DNA of 64,000 nt from Herbiconiux sp. A18JL235 (GTDB lineage: Bacteria > Actinomycetota > Actinomycetes > Actinomycetales > Microbacteriaceae): positions 2,232,001 to 2,296,000 of the forward strand of contig NZ_CP162511.1 of NCBI RefSeq assembly GCF_040939305.1. Reading direction: 5' to 3'. Every line of letters begins with the position of its first letter. The first letter of the stretch is position 1. Below the pieces are notes generated by a model that was not told where the DNA came from, searched no databases, and worked only from the letters and a program-made list of their open reading frames with translations. Made by a program: the position numbers and the translations under genes. Below, piece by piece: positions 32,834 through 40,943 of the stretch.

Positions 32834-33298
32834 ATGTCGTACACCGTCGACTTCACCACGGTCTCCACCACCGGCCTCGAGTCGTCGCCGGTCGCAGACG
32901 CGCTCGCGGGGCTCCGGGCGAACGAGGCACGCTACTACAAGAACAAGTACGACCACACCTTCGTGACCCACCCCGCCGCCGAGGTGCCCGAGACGGTCGC
33001 GTGGGTCACCGACATCCTGCAGAGCGAGCGCGACATCGTCATCGGCTCGCCGGTGCTCGAGGCGACGGAGTTCGAGGTGGCGGGCATCCGCATGGCCTAC
33101 CTGTTCTACGAGAGCGGCCTGTCGATCAACGTGATGTACACCCTCGACGACGCGGGCAAGCGCGCAGTCGGCTTCAAGCTCTCCGACGGCATGGAGGTTC
33201 CCGCGGAGCTCGCCGACCGGTTCAAGTTCGCCCGTCAGAGGTCGAAGCTGGCCGGCACGATCCGCGGCTCCTACTTCACCATCAAGAACGAGCACTGA
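32834..33298 (+). CDS. Hypothetical protein (154 aa)
   Basis: Not recognised. Soluble, mixed alpha/beta sequence without signal peptide: DALAGLRANEARYYKNKYDHT (residues about 22-42), ILQSERDIVIGSPVLEATEF, then AYLFYESGLSINVMYTLDD. GGAACGCC-type weak ribosome site before the ATG. The last seven codons lie in the first copy of a 23-bp direct repeat continuing past the stop codon, evidence of a tandem duplication at the gene end. Confidence 0.65.
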   Translation: MSYTVDFTTVSTTGLESSPVADALAGLRANEARYYKNKYDHTFVTHPAAEVPETVAWVTDILQSERDIVIGSPVLEATEFEVAGIRMAYLFYESGLSINVMYTLDDAGKRAVGFKLSDGMEVPAELADRFKFARQRSKLAGTIRGSYFTIKNEH

Positions 33299-33320
33299 CT
33301 TCACCATCAAGAACGAGCAC
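33273..33320. repeat. 23-bp direct repeat at a gene end (period 25)
   Basis: ACTTCACCATCAAGAACGAG plus CAC occurs at 33273-33295 and again at 33298-33320, separated by TG. The first copy codes for the C-terminus and includes the stop region of the gene ending at 33298; the second is non-coding. Confidence 0.95.
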
Positions 33321-33359
33321 GGAGCTGACGACGAGCACGGAAGCGACGACTATTCCCTC

Positions 33360-35321
33360 CTACACGGTGAACGTGAACGTCGACCCGAGTCCGTATCGGG
33401 TGATCGCATCCTTGATGACGACCAAGGCCCACAGGCCCTCCGCCGTCGATTCTCCACCGGCGTCGCTCTTGCGGTGACTTCCGGCCGAGTCCGCCTTGAT
33501 CTCGTCGAAGAACGCGCCGCTACCCTCGAACGCACCGGGCCCCGGCTTGCCGGCGTACATCGGCACCAGGGCGGAGTTGTTGCCGATGAACCACGTCCCC
33601 ACGATCTTCGCCGACTGCAAGTAGGCGGTCTTCTTCGCTGCGGCGTCGGTACGGCCGGACTGGCCGTACGCCTCGGCGAGCTCGACGAGACCCACCACGA
33701 TCGACGAGTCCTGGTAGACCGACTGGGTGTCGTTGGTGTGGAAGCGCGCGGCCCAACCCGAGATACCGGTGATGCGCTCCCTGGTGCGGGAGTATCCGTT
33801 CACGGTGTCGGCGTAGTGGTACGCCTGCATCCCGTAGAAGCGGTCAGCGGAATAGCAGATGGTGTCGAGCAGCCCCGTCAACGCAGACGCCGCCTGGCCC
33901 GCGTCGCGCCTCAGGCGGTACGACTTCGCGAGGGCGAGCATCTGCACCTGCCCCCAGGCCTGCCATTCCCCGCCGACGGGGTCGTCGATGAAGATGCCGT
34001 CGCGCCAATCGGTGGTGCGGTACTGGGCCGCGGTGACGCGATTGAGCGCCTGATCCATCTTCGCGTAGACGGACGACTGCGACGGGGCGGCGCTGTAGCC
34101 GTCGACCGTGGTGGCGACGGGCACCCAGGTTCCGTGTCCGGCTCCGACGTACCGGATGCGGTAGTACTCGCTGAGCCCGATGAGGAAGTTGGCGGCGAGA
34201 CGGTTGTCGAGCGTCCCCATGTCGTACTGCAGCACGTTGGTGAGCACCCGATCGAGGTGGTTCTCGAGGAAGGCGCCGAAGGCCAGGTCGTCGGCCGACA
34301 GGGCGCCGCCGGGACTCGTGGCCTTGACCTTCTGCATCATCTGCAATCCGAGCGCGAGCGCCCAGAGCTGCCTGGCGTCGTCGGCGCCGAGGTTGAGGGA
34401 GCTCGTCGTCCAGTCCTTCTTCACTCCCGCGAGCGATGACGTCGACGCGCCCGTGGCCGAACTGTAGAGCGGGCCGGAGTACACGGCGGCGACGTCGGCT
34501 CCGTTCGTCGCCTGCAGGTCGTCCATCGCCACCGAGTAGGGCGGATGCGGCAGGAACGGATCAGCGCGAACGTACGCTCCCGTGGCGTCGGTGATGATGT
34601 GGGAGGGGTCTGAGGTGAACTGCATCCACTGCGAGTGCCCACCTCCGGCGTCGAGGGGTGGGTACTGGGTTCTGCGATAGAACTCGGAGCGGTAACCGTA
34701 GTGCTTGTTCTGGCTCTGCATCACGTCCCAGCCATAGGTCGCGGGAGCATCCAGCCAGGCGAAGTTGTAGACCTTGCCCTCGACGGTGGTGAGGTGACAG
34801 GTGAACGTGAGCAGCGCCTTAGCCGCCGCCAGCGACGAGGCGCGCCCGTTCAGGAGGTAGTCGGTGGCGAGCGCGATCGCGGTGCGGGCGGAGTCGTCGA
34901 CGCAGGTGGCGCCCTCGGCGAGGTCTTGGTAGGGGTTCCACCCGGCAGTCGCCCAGCCCGCTGGTTTCTCCTGCGCGTAGAGCATCATCGCTTTCATGGG
35001 CCAGGCCGCGACGCGGGCGAATCCGCCAGCGCCGAGGACAGCGTCGTAGTAGGAGGGCGTGGGCCAGCTGACGCCGTGCTGGTCGGGCCGCTGGCCGGCT
35101 GAAGTTCCTGAGCCGTAGGTGAAGCCCGTGACCGCGCCGGACGCCGAGATGCTTCGCGCGGTGAGCAGCTGCCAGTTCAGATGGCCGAAAGCGAGGGGGA
35201 AGGCATCGAAATCGAGGGTCACGGTCGCCGCTCGTGCCGCGTCTGGTGCGGATGTCAGCTGCGGAACCATGAGCCCTCCAGCGGCGGCAGCGATACCTGC
35301 GAGAAAACTGCGACGTCTCAT
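33360..35321 (-). CDS. Tat-exported putative carbohydrate-active enzyme (653 aa)
   Basis: Large secreted protein. The N-terminus MRRRSFLAGIAAAAGGLMVP has a twin-arginine type signal (RRRSFLAG), cleavage probably near ARAATVT. The mature part is rich in Trp/Tyr and helix-loop repeats (WNPYQDLAEGATCVDDSARTA, DARQLWALALGLQ, WQAWGQVQMLALAKSY), suggesting an (alpha/alpha) toroid as in glycosidases or polysaccharide lyases; the family was not identified. Of the ATGs 35327 and 35321, the latter has proper spacing from GGAGG. A perfect palindrome overlaps the upstream region, so repression by a sugar-responsive regulator is plausible. Confidence 0.7.
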   Translation of the reverse strand: MRRRSFLAGIAAAAGGLMVPQLTSAPDAARAATVTLDFDAFPLAFGHLNWQLLTARSISASGAVTGFTYGSGTSAGQRPDQHGVSWPTPSYYDAVLGAGGFARVAAWPMKAMMLYAQEKPAGWATAGWNPYQDLAEGATCVDDSARTAIALATDYLLNGRASSLAAAKALLTFTCHLTTVEGKVYNFAWLDAPATYGWDVMQSQNKHYGYRSEFYRRTQYPPLDAGGGHSQWMQFTSDPSHIITDATGAYVRADPFLPHPPYSVAMDDLQATNGADVAAVYSGPLYSSATGASTSSLAGVKKDWTTSSLNLGADDARQLWALALGLQMMQKVKATSPGGALSADDLAFGAFLENHLDRVLTNVLQYDMGTLDNRLAANFLIGLSEYYRIRYVGAGHGTWVPVATTVDGYSAAPSQSSVYAKMDQALNRVTAAQYRTTDWRDGIFIDDPVGGEWQAWGQVQMLALAKSYRLRRDAGQAASALTGLLDTICYSADRFYGMQAYHYADTVNGYSRTRERITGISGWAARFHTNDTQSVYQDSSIVVGLVELAEAYGQSGRTDAAAKKTAYLQSAKIVGTWFIGNNSALVPMYAGKPGPGAFEGSGAFFDEIKADSAGSHRKSDAGGESTAEGLWALVVIKDAITRYGLGSTFTFTV

Positions 35322-35332
35322 TCTCATCCTCC

Positions 35333-35346
35333 GAACAACGTTGTTC
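35333..35346. promoter_or_regulatory. 14-bp perfect palindrome, operator candidate
   Basis: GAACAACGTTGTTC with a CG centre, like LacI-type operators, 11 nt upstream of the start of the exported enzyme and adjoining its ribosome site. Binding there would block translation initiation region transcription. No LacI gene is in the neighbourhood. Confidence 0.6.
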
Positions 35347-35632
35347 CGACTAAGCAGCACCTAGTCTGCGGCCGAATCCCGTGGTCGTCAAACATCCTGT
35401 GGCATCGTTGACCCAGCCGTCTAAACCGGTATAGGCTGTCGCGCCGTAACCGTGACGGCGCGCCGAGACCGACCTCCACCCTCCGGCCACTCGAACGGCA
35501 CTTCCGGCGGAGGCGGGCAGCACCCGAGCTCCCCTAGCGTGAGGGCATGACCGCTCTCCGAGTCCGCACACGCGTCCCGGTGTCGACCCCCGCACTCGTC
35601 GGGTCTTGGTGGCGAGCGGGGATAATGTGACG
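35347..35632. other. Intergenic region between divergent genes
   Basis: About 290 bp between the exported-enzyme gene and the kinase gene. Besides the palindrome at its left edge it holds a TAGCGT hexamer (35535-35540), a 27-codon ORF (35547-35630) and GATAAT (35621-35626) just before the kinase start. Nothing else was recognised. Confidence 0.5.
35547..35630 (+). CDS. Putative 27-aa leader ORF with tandem Trp
   Basis: A 27-codon ORF begins with ATG 6 nt after TAGCGT and ends with TGA two bases before the kinase ATG at 35633, so ribosomes ending here could start the kinase. It encodes a basic start (TALRVRTRV) and a Trp-Trp pair near the end (GSWWRAG). It may be a leader peptide for coupling or attenuation, or chance. 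Confidence 0.35.
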   Translation: MTALRVRTRVPVSTPALVGSWWRAGIM

Positions 35633-36883
35633 ATGAAGGTGCAGCCGAGCCGGATCGCGCGGGCTCCCGAACTGCTGGCGGCGGTGGCGGTGCTCGTCGT
35701 CGGCGGCATCGAGGCGTCTTCGGCGAATCTGTCGGGGTACGGCTCCGGCCCCGCCCTGGTGCAGGCGATAGCGGTTCTCGGCACCGCCACCGCGGTCGCC
35801 ACCACCCGCCGCGCACCCTGGGTGTCGTTCTGCGTGCTCTGGGCACTGCTCATCCTGCAGGCGGCGACCACCACAGACGTGCTGCTCGTGCAGATCGCCG
35901 TCGTCGGCGTCGCGTTCGGCATCGCCCGGTGGGGGTCGACGGCGCTGCTCTGGGTGTCGGGACTCTCGATCCCGGTCGCCGCGACCATCTCGTTCCTCTA
36001 CATCAACCTTCTCGCCTACACGCTGTGGCAGACGCGGATCGCGCGGAACCTCATCGTTCCGCTGGTCGATGCGGGCATCGCGTGGCCGGTCTTCGTGCTG
36101 CCCCTCATCCTGAGCGTGCTGGCGCTGCCGTGGCTCGCCGGTCTCGTCACGCGTTACTGGGGCGCCGCCCGGCGTTCGCAGCGCTCTCAGGCCGAGGCGG
36201 AGAGCGCCGCCGCCCGAGCCGCGGTGGAGCGGGAGCGGATGGCCGAGATCGCGGCGCTGCGCGAGAACCAGGCCCGACTCGCCCGCGACGTGCACGACGT
36301 GGTGGGGCACTCCCTCACCGTCATCCTCGCCCAGGCCGAGTCGGCGCAGTTCCTCGACGACTCCAGGCCCGAGGCGCTGAAGGCGACGATGGCGACGATC
36401 GCGCGGTCGGCACGTTCCTCCCTGCAGGAGGTGCGAGCCGTGCTGTCGTCGCCCGACGGCACGACCGGCCATCCGACCGACCTCGACGCCCTCGTCTCCT
36501 CCACTCGCGAGAGCGGGCTCCCGATCGTCGTCGCCGACACAGGGGCTGTGCACCCGCTTCCGCCCGAGCTCGCGACCGTCGCGTTCCGGGTGCTGCAGGA
36601 GATGCTCACGAACGCGCTGAAGCACGGGCGCCGCGACTCGATGGTGACCGTGCACCGCGACTGGGGCGACCTGCTCCGGCTCACGGTCACCAATCAGCCG
36701 GCTTCCACACCCGCACCGCCCGGCCCCGAGCATCCGGGTGGCGAGGGTCTCACCGGCATGCGCCGCAGGGTCGAGTCGGTCGGCGGCTCGCTCGACGTCT
36801 CGACCGGGGGCGACGGCGCGTTCGTCGTCACCGCGACGCTGCCGCTGCGCGCCGGCGCCCCGTTCCCGCCGGTGCGGGTGTGA
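35633..36883 (+). CDS. NarL/DesK-type sensor histidine kinase (416 aa)
   Basis: Membrane kinase with about five hydrophobic segments in the first 160 residues, a coiled-coil linker (QAEAESAAARAAVERERMAEIAALRENQ; longer run split here by position, about 185-212), HisKA_3 with phospho-His in ARDVHDVVGHSLTVIL (near residue 222) and a HATPase (LQEMLTNALKHG; GEGLTGMRRRVE). ATG at 35633 is used; a GATAAT hexamer 6 nt upstream or coupling to the 27-codon ORF could provide initiation. GTGA overlap with its regulator. Senses an unknown envelope signal. Confidence 0.88.
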   Translation: MKVQPSRIARAPELLAAVAVLVVGGIEASSANLSGYGSGPALVQAIAVLGTATAVATTRRAPWVSFCVLWALLILQAATTTDVLLVQIAVVGVAFGIARWGSTALLWVSGLSIPVAATISFLYINLLAYTLWQTRIARNLIVPLVDAGIAWPVFVLPLILSVLALPWLAGLVTRYWGAARRSQRSQAEAESAAARAAVERERMAEIAALRENQARLARDVHDVVGHSLTVILAQAESAQFLDDSRPEALKATMATIARSARSSLQEVRAVLSSPDGTTGHPTDLDALVSSTRESGLPIVVADTGAVHPLPPELATVAFRVLQEMLTNALKHGRRDSMVTVHRDWGDLLRLTVTNQPASTPAPPGPEHPGGEGLTGMRRRVESVGGSLDVSTGGDGAFVVTATLPLRAGAPFPPVRV

Positions 36884-37542
36884 GCGCGCCCATCCGCGTG
36901 CTCCTCGTCGACGACCAGGAGCTGTTCCGCGAAGGGATGCGCGTCATCGTCGACGCCCAGCACGACCTCGAGGTGGTGGGCACCGCCGGCGACGGGTTCG
37001 AGGCGGTCGAGCTGGTGGCGGCGCTGCAGCCCGACGTGGTGCTGATGGACATCCGGATGCCCGAACTCGACGGCGTGGAGGCCACCCGTCGCATCTTCCT
37101 CCCCGAGGCCGCCGCCGCCCGCTCGACGCCGGTGCGCGTTCTCGTGCTCACCACCTTCGATCTCGACGATCGCGCCGCAACGGCCATCCGCCACGGTGCG
37201 AGCGGTTTCCTGGTGAAGGATGCGACACCCGCGATGCTCATCGACGCGATCCGCACCGTGCACGCCGGCAACGCCGTGCTCGCGCCGCAAGCCCTCTCGA
37301 CGCTGCTCGTGAGCGGGTTCAAGGAGCCGGCTCCCCCGCCGGCGGAATTCGAGCTGCTGACCGACAAGGAGCGCGAAGTCTTCGACGCCGTCGCCCGCGG
37401 CGCCTCGAACAGCGAGGTGGCCGCCCGCCTGTTCACCAGCGAGTCGACGGTGAAGACGCATGTCGGCGCCGTGCTGCGCAAGCTCGGGCTACGCGACCGC
37501 GTGCAGCTCGTGGTGTTCGCGCACCGCCACCAGCTCGTCTAG
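36880..37542 (+). CDS. NarL/LuxR-family response regulator (220 aa)
   Basis: Receiver domain with VDDQE, Asp57 in VVLMDIRMPELDG and Lys in FLVKDATP, then a LuxR-type HTH (LTDKEREVFDAVARGASNSEVAARLF, STVKTHVGAVLRKLGL; about residues 155-210). GTG start overlaps the kinase TGA. Partner of the preceding kinase. It differs from the DevR-like regulator in the recognition helix (SESTVKTHVG against KEKTVKNYAS), so it should bind other sites. Confidence 0.92.
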   Translation: MSAPIRVLLVDDQELFREGMRVIVDAQHDLEVVGTAGDGFEAVELVAALQPDVVLMDIRMPELDGVEATRRIFLPEAAAARSTPVRVLVLTTFDLDDRAATAIRHGASGFLVKDATPAMLIDAIRTVHAGNAVLAPQALSTLLVSGFKEPAPPPAEFELLTDKEREVFDAVARGASNSEVAARLFTSESTVKTHVGAVLRKLGLRDRVQLVVFAHRHQLV

Positions 37543-37669
37543 CGCGGGCGGGCTGCCGGCTGGTCCTCGAGGTGGAGACGGGCGGGACGCCGGTCGGGCC
37601 GATCGGCACTTCCTGCCGATCCGCGCGATGCCCCGGCCGGCGAGTCTGGAGGGGACGAAAGGATGCTCC

Positions 37670-38320
37670 ATGTTCCCGCTCCACCTCCGTTCCTCCAGCC
37701 GCTCCGGGCGCGCCGGCCGCTCCGGGCGCGCCGCGAGCCGCCCCCCGCTCGTGGCGGTCGCCTTCGGAGCCGCACTGCTGCTGGCGTCATGCAGTGGCAC
37801 GGTGACCGCGGGGCCGGGCGCTGCACCCGCCCCTTCTGTCGAGGCGCAGCCGGGGCTCGGCGATGACGACGGCGGGCTCGGAGCCGACGACGGGGTCGTG
37901 CCCTTCGGCGAGTCGGTCTCGCTCCGCGACGACGTGGCGGCGATGACCGGCCTCACACCAGAACTCCGCGACGCGCTCGAACGCGCCGAGGCAGCCGCCG
38001 TCGCGGATCGCGGTCTGCGCTTCACCTTCGTCGACGGGTGGCGGAGCGTCGGCTACCAGGAGGAGCTGTTCGAGCGGGCGGTGCAGAAGTACGGCAGCGA
38101 GGCCGAGGCCGCACGCTGGGTGAAGCGCGGCGACGATTCGAAGCACGTGACGGGCGAGGCGGTCGACCTCGAGACCGCCGATGCGATGGACTGGCTGAAC
38201 CGGTTCGGCGACGAGTTCGGCCTCTGCCAGGTCTACACGAACGAGCTCTGGCACTTCGAGCTCACGGCAGACGACGCGGGCGAGTGCCCGCCGCAGCTCC
38301 GGGACGGAAGCGCGGGCTGA
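37670..38320 (+). CDS. D-alanyl-D-alanine carboxypeptidase-like lipoprotein, M15/VanY (216 aa)
   Basis: Probable peptidoglycan peptidase. The N-terminus has a basic region and hydrophobic core ending in LLASCSG, a lipobox. The peptidase part shows GWRSVGYQEELF, the zinc motif SKHVTGEAVDL (His and Asp ligands, about residues 158-168) and ELWHFEL with the third His and the catalytic Glu region (about 190). Acidic linker GDDDGGLGADDG precedes the domain. Trims D-Ala from stem peptides, by family. Codes alone between the two-component system and the kinase cluster. Confidence 0.85.
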   Translation: MFPLHLRSSSRSGRAGRSGRAASRPPLVAVAFGAALLLASCSGTVTAGPGAAPAPSVEAQPGLGDDDGGLGADDGVVPFGESVSLRDDVAAMTGLTPELRDALERAEAAAVADRGLRFTFVDGWRSVGYQEELFERAVQKYGSEAEAARWVKRGDDSKHVTGEAVDLETADAMDWLNRFGDEFGLCQVYTNELWHFELTADDAGECPPQLRDGSAG

Positions 38321-38349
38321 TCGTGTGCTGAGGTCGAGGACGGTTCGGC

Positions 38350-38829
38350 TCAGTCCGCCGTGTGGTCGACGTCGAGCGGCTGCACGACGACGTGGGAGTG
38401 CCCCTCGGGGCCGCCGTGCGCCTCGACGTACCGCTTGAAGCCTCGCACGGCCGTGCGGAGCGCGCGGGAGTCGGCCTTCAGGACGGCGGCGCTTCGTTCG
38501 GCCGGGCCATCCGGGGTCCACTCCAGGATCACGGTGACCGTGGTGCGATCGTCGGCGTCTTCGGTGAAGGAGGCGCTTGCCGTGTGGGCTGGCTCACCCG
38601 TGATGCTGCGCCACGAGATCCGTTCCTCGGGGGCCTGCTCGACGATCTCGATGTCGAACTCGCGCTCGAAGCCGGCGAGCGAGAGGGTCCAGTGGCTGTA
38701 GAGCTCCGCGGTGACGGAGACCGTGCGAACGGCGGACACGAACTGCGGGAACGCCTCGACGTCGAGCCATTGCTGGTAGACGGCGGCGATCGGCGCGTGG
38801 ATCGTCTCGGAATGCTGTGCGCGTGCCAT
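38350..38829 (-). CDS. SRPBCC (START-like) family protein (159 aa)
   Basis: Cyclase/dehydrase-like ligand-binding fold: ETIHAPIAAVYQQWLDVEAFPQF at the start and APEERISWRSITGE in the middle match the polyketide cyclase/SRPBCC group. It is a paralogue of the protein at 48915-49370 (shared FPxF and ERIxWxS/TxxGE patterns). Function unknown; such small SRPBCC proteins often accompany stress genes. Last gene of a leftward group led by DUF6458 and the Ser/Thr kinase. Confidence 0.82.
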   Translation of the reverse strand: MARAQHSETIHAPIAAVYQQWLDVEAFPQFVSAVRTVSVTAELYSHWTLSLAGFEREFDIEIVEQAPEERISWRSITGEPAHTASASFTEDADDRTTVTVILEWTPDGPAERSAAVLKADSRALRTAVRGFKRYVEAHGGPEGHSHVVVQPLDVDHTAD

Positions 38830-38851
38830 GGTGAACCCTCTCGTCCGACGA

Positions 38852-39016
38852 TCAGACGCGTCGGTTACCGGTGAGCAGCCGCACCAGGAAGACGATCACC
38901 GCCAGCACGAGCAGGATGAGCCCCACCCAGAGGAGGAAGTTCAGCGAGGAGACGAAACCTCCCGTGAACAGGAGGACGATCGCGATGACCGCGATGATGA
39001 TGAGCAGGATGTTCAT
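38852..39016 (-). CDS. Small two-helix membrane protein (54 aa)
   Basis: MNILLIIIAVIAIVLLFTGG forms the first membrane segment and NFLLWVGLILLVLAVIVFLV the second, ending in a basic tail RLLTGNRRV. A strong AAAGGAGA ribosome site precedes the ATG. Similar DUF-type miniature membrane proteins occur widely in Actinobacteria and low-GC bacteria, function unknown. It lies between the SRPBCC gene and the kinase gene on the same strand. Confidence 0.75.
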   Translation of the reverse strand: MNILLIIIAVIAIVLLFTGGFVSSLNFLLWVGLILLVLAVIVFLVRLLTGNRRV

Positions 39017-39079
39017 GGTGCATCTCCTTTGTTGATACGACGGCTCGGGAGCCGCCCTGCCGCCTGGTGGGCGGAAGTC

Positions 39080-40519
39080 TTATTTCTTGCCGGGACCGTT
39101 GCCGTTGCCGTTATTGTTTCCGGGGCCCTTGTTCTCGGCGCCGTTCCCGTTGTTGTTGCCCGGGCCCTTGTTCTCGTTGCCCGTGCCGCTGTCGCCCGGC
39201 CCGGTGTCGCCGGTGTCGACCGGTGCCTCGACCACGGGCTGCGTGTCTTCGGGCACGACGGCCTCGGTGGGAACGTCCTCGACGACGGTCTGCTCCGTCT
39301 CCGCGGGCTGCACGTCGTCGGCGGGCACGACGGCCTGCTCCGGCACCGCCGGATCCGTCGCCTCGACCTGGGCGGGAGACGCAGGGGCCGACGACGAGCC
39401 CAGAGCGGAGAGCGAGACCCCCACCACCGCCACGAGCACCAGAGCCGAAGCCGCCAGGGTGAGCACGACCCGGCGTCTGCGGCCCTTCGCCCGTGCGGGT
39501 GCTGCAGTGGACGTGGGCTTCGTCGGCGTCGTGCTCGCCCACGCGGGCGCGGCATCGAGCGCCGCCGGCGCCACCCCCGCCAGCGCGACGGTCGCCGCTG
39601 TCGGTTCGGCGCGCGGCGGCTCGGCGAGCACCATCGTCGCCTCGAGGTCGATCGCTCCCGTCGCCGTCGGGTCGCTCACCCCTCCCGTCATCAGCTCGCC
39701 CGCGGCGACCGCGACGTCGAGAGCCGTCGGCCGGGTCGAGGGCTCTCGCGCGGTCATCGCCGCCAGGAGGGACTTCCAGCCGTAGCCGAGTGATCCAGGA
39801 ACCACGGGGTCGCGGCTGAGTCGCGCGAGGGCGGTCTCGTGGGTCGCCGTCTGGGGGAACGCCCGCTCGCCTGTGAGCGCCTCGAGCAGCACCAGTCCGA
39901 GCGAGTACACGTCGGACGCGGGGGTCGCGGCGGCTCCGCGCACCTGCTCCGGGCTGAGGTAGGCGGCGGTGCCGATCAACGTTCCCGGGGCGGTGAGGCG
40001 GGTGGCGTCGACGAGCAGTGCGATGCCGAAGTCGGCGAGCTTCGCCCGGTACTCCTCCCCCGGCAGGTGAGACGGGCGCAGCAGCACGTTCGACGGCTTG
40101 ATGTCGCGATGCACGATCCCCGACTGGTGCACGACATGCAGGGCTTCGGCGAGGTCGCGCGCCATCGTGGCGGTTTCGCGCTGCCCGAGGGGGCCGCGCT
40201 CGACCCGCTGGCGCAGCGTCGGGCCCTCGACGCACTCCATCACGAGGTAGTTCGGACGGTCACCCGTCATCCGGGCGTCGTACAGGGTCACCAGCGCAGC
40301 GTGGTTGAGGGAGGCGAGAAAGCGCATCTCGGTCGTCGTTCGCGCGTCTTCCACGGCGGACTCGCGGAACACCTTCACCGCGACGGTGCGGCCGAGCGTC
40401 TCGTCGCGGGCGCGGTACACGACACCCATCCCTCCCGAGCCCAGGCGTGAGTCGAGGAGGTAGCGGCCATCGAGCAGCTCGCCAGTCGTCGGGGAGCTCT
40501 CGGGAGGAGCGATCGACAC
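39080..40519 (-). CDS. Eukaryotic-type Ser/Thr protein kinase (479 aa)
   Basis: PknB-like kinase: glycine loop LGSGGMGVVYRARD, Lys in VAVKVF, catalytic HRDIKPSN (about residues 130-137), DFGIA and the APE-like region. A single TM segment lies near 345-370 (VVLTLAASALVLVAVVGVSL), followed by an extracellular Pro/Glu/Val-rich stretch and a low-complexity Asn/Gly/Lys tail (GPGNNNGNG type repeats). No PASTA domains. Starts with GTG 3 bp after the DUF6458 gene. Likely envelope signalling; the tail may anchor in the wall. Confidence 0.9.
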   Translation of the reverse strand: MSIAPPESSPTTGELLDGRYLLDSRLGSGGMGVVYRARDETLGRTVAVKVFRESAVEDARTTTEMRFLASLNHAALVTLYDARMTGDRPNYLVMECVEGPTLRQRVERGPLGQRETATMARDLAEALHVVHQSGIVHRDIKPSNVLLRPSHLPGEEYRAKLADFGIALLVDATRLTAPGTLIGTAAYLSPEQVRGAAATPASDVYSLGLVLLEALTGERAFPQTATHETALARLSRDPVVPGSLGYGWKSLLAAMTAREPSTRPTALDVAVAAGELMTGGVSDPTATGAIDLEATMVLAEPPRAEPTAATVALAGVAPAALDAAPAWASTTPTKPTSTAAPARAKGRRRRVVLTLAASALVLVAVVGVSLSALGSSSAPASPAQVEATDPAVPEQAVVPADDVQPAETEQTVVEDVPTEAVVPEDTQPVVEAPVDTGDTGPGDSGTGNENKGPGNNNGNGAENKGPGNNNGNGNGPGKK

Positions 40520-40522
40520 CGA

Positions 40523-40783
40523 TCAGACCAGGGGGCCGTCGGACTCGCGGGTGCTCCGCGTGACCTGCTCGCCGCTCGCCGGGTCGACGGCCGAGCGGGT
40601 GGTGGCCACCGACTGACGGCGGCGGAAGACCATCACCAGGCTGATGATGAACACCACGACCCCGGCCGCCATGAGGATGTAGCCGATCAGGGAGAGATTC
40701 ACGACTCCGCCGAGATCGACGTTCACCGCGAACGCCAGGATGGCGCCGATCACGAAGAGAGCGATTCCGGTTCCGATACCCAT
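40523..40783 (-). CDS. DUF6458-like small membrane protein (86 aa)
   Basis: Two hydrophobic segments, IGTGIALFVIGAILAFAV and LIGYILMAAGVVVFIISLVM, then a short cytosolic tail with a VDPASGEQV motif. The pattern MGIGTGIALFVIGAILAFA is typical of the actinobacterial DUF6458 family, function unknown. Start at MGIGTG with TTGAGGAG site. First gene of the leftward group with the Ser/Thr kinase. Confidence 0.8.
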   Translation of the reverse strand: MGIGTGIALFVIGAILAFAVNVDLGGVVNLSLIGYILMAAGVVVFIISLVMVFRRRQSVATTRSAVDPASGEQVTRSTRESDGPLV

Positions 40784-40943
40784 GGGGTGCTCCTCAAACT
40801 CGGGTTGTCGCGGCGAGAGCTTCGCCACGGTGACCGACGGCTGACAATCCGCTGAAGACCGTCGACCTCATCTGGTCGGTCGAGTTCCTGCCTACCATGA
40901 TTGAGTCAAGAGCGATTGAGCTAATTTTTCCGGAGGAGTTCGG

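Noticed and set aside
37650..37663. GGGACGAAAGGATG upstream of the VanY-like gene as a fifth DevR box
   Set aside because: Only the left half-site matches; the right half lacks the GNCC element shared by boxes A-D.
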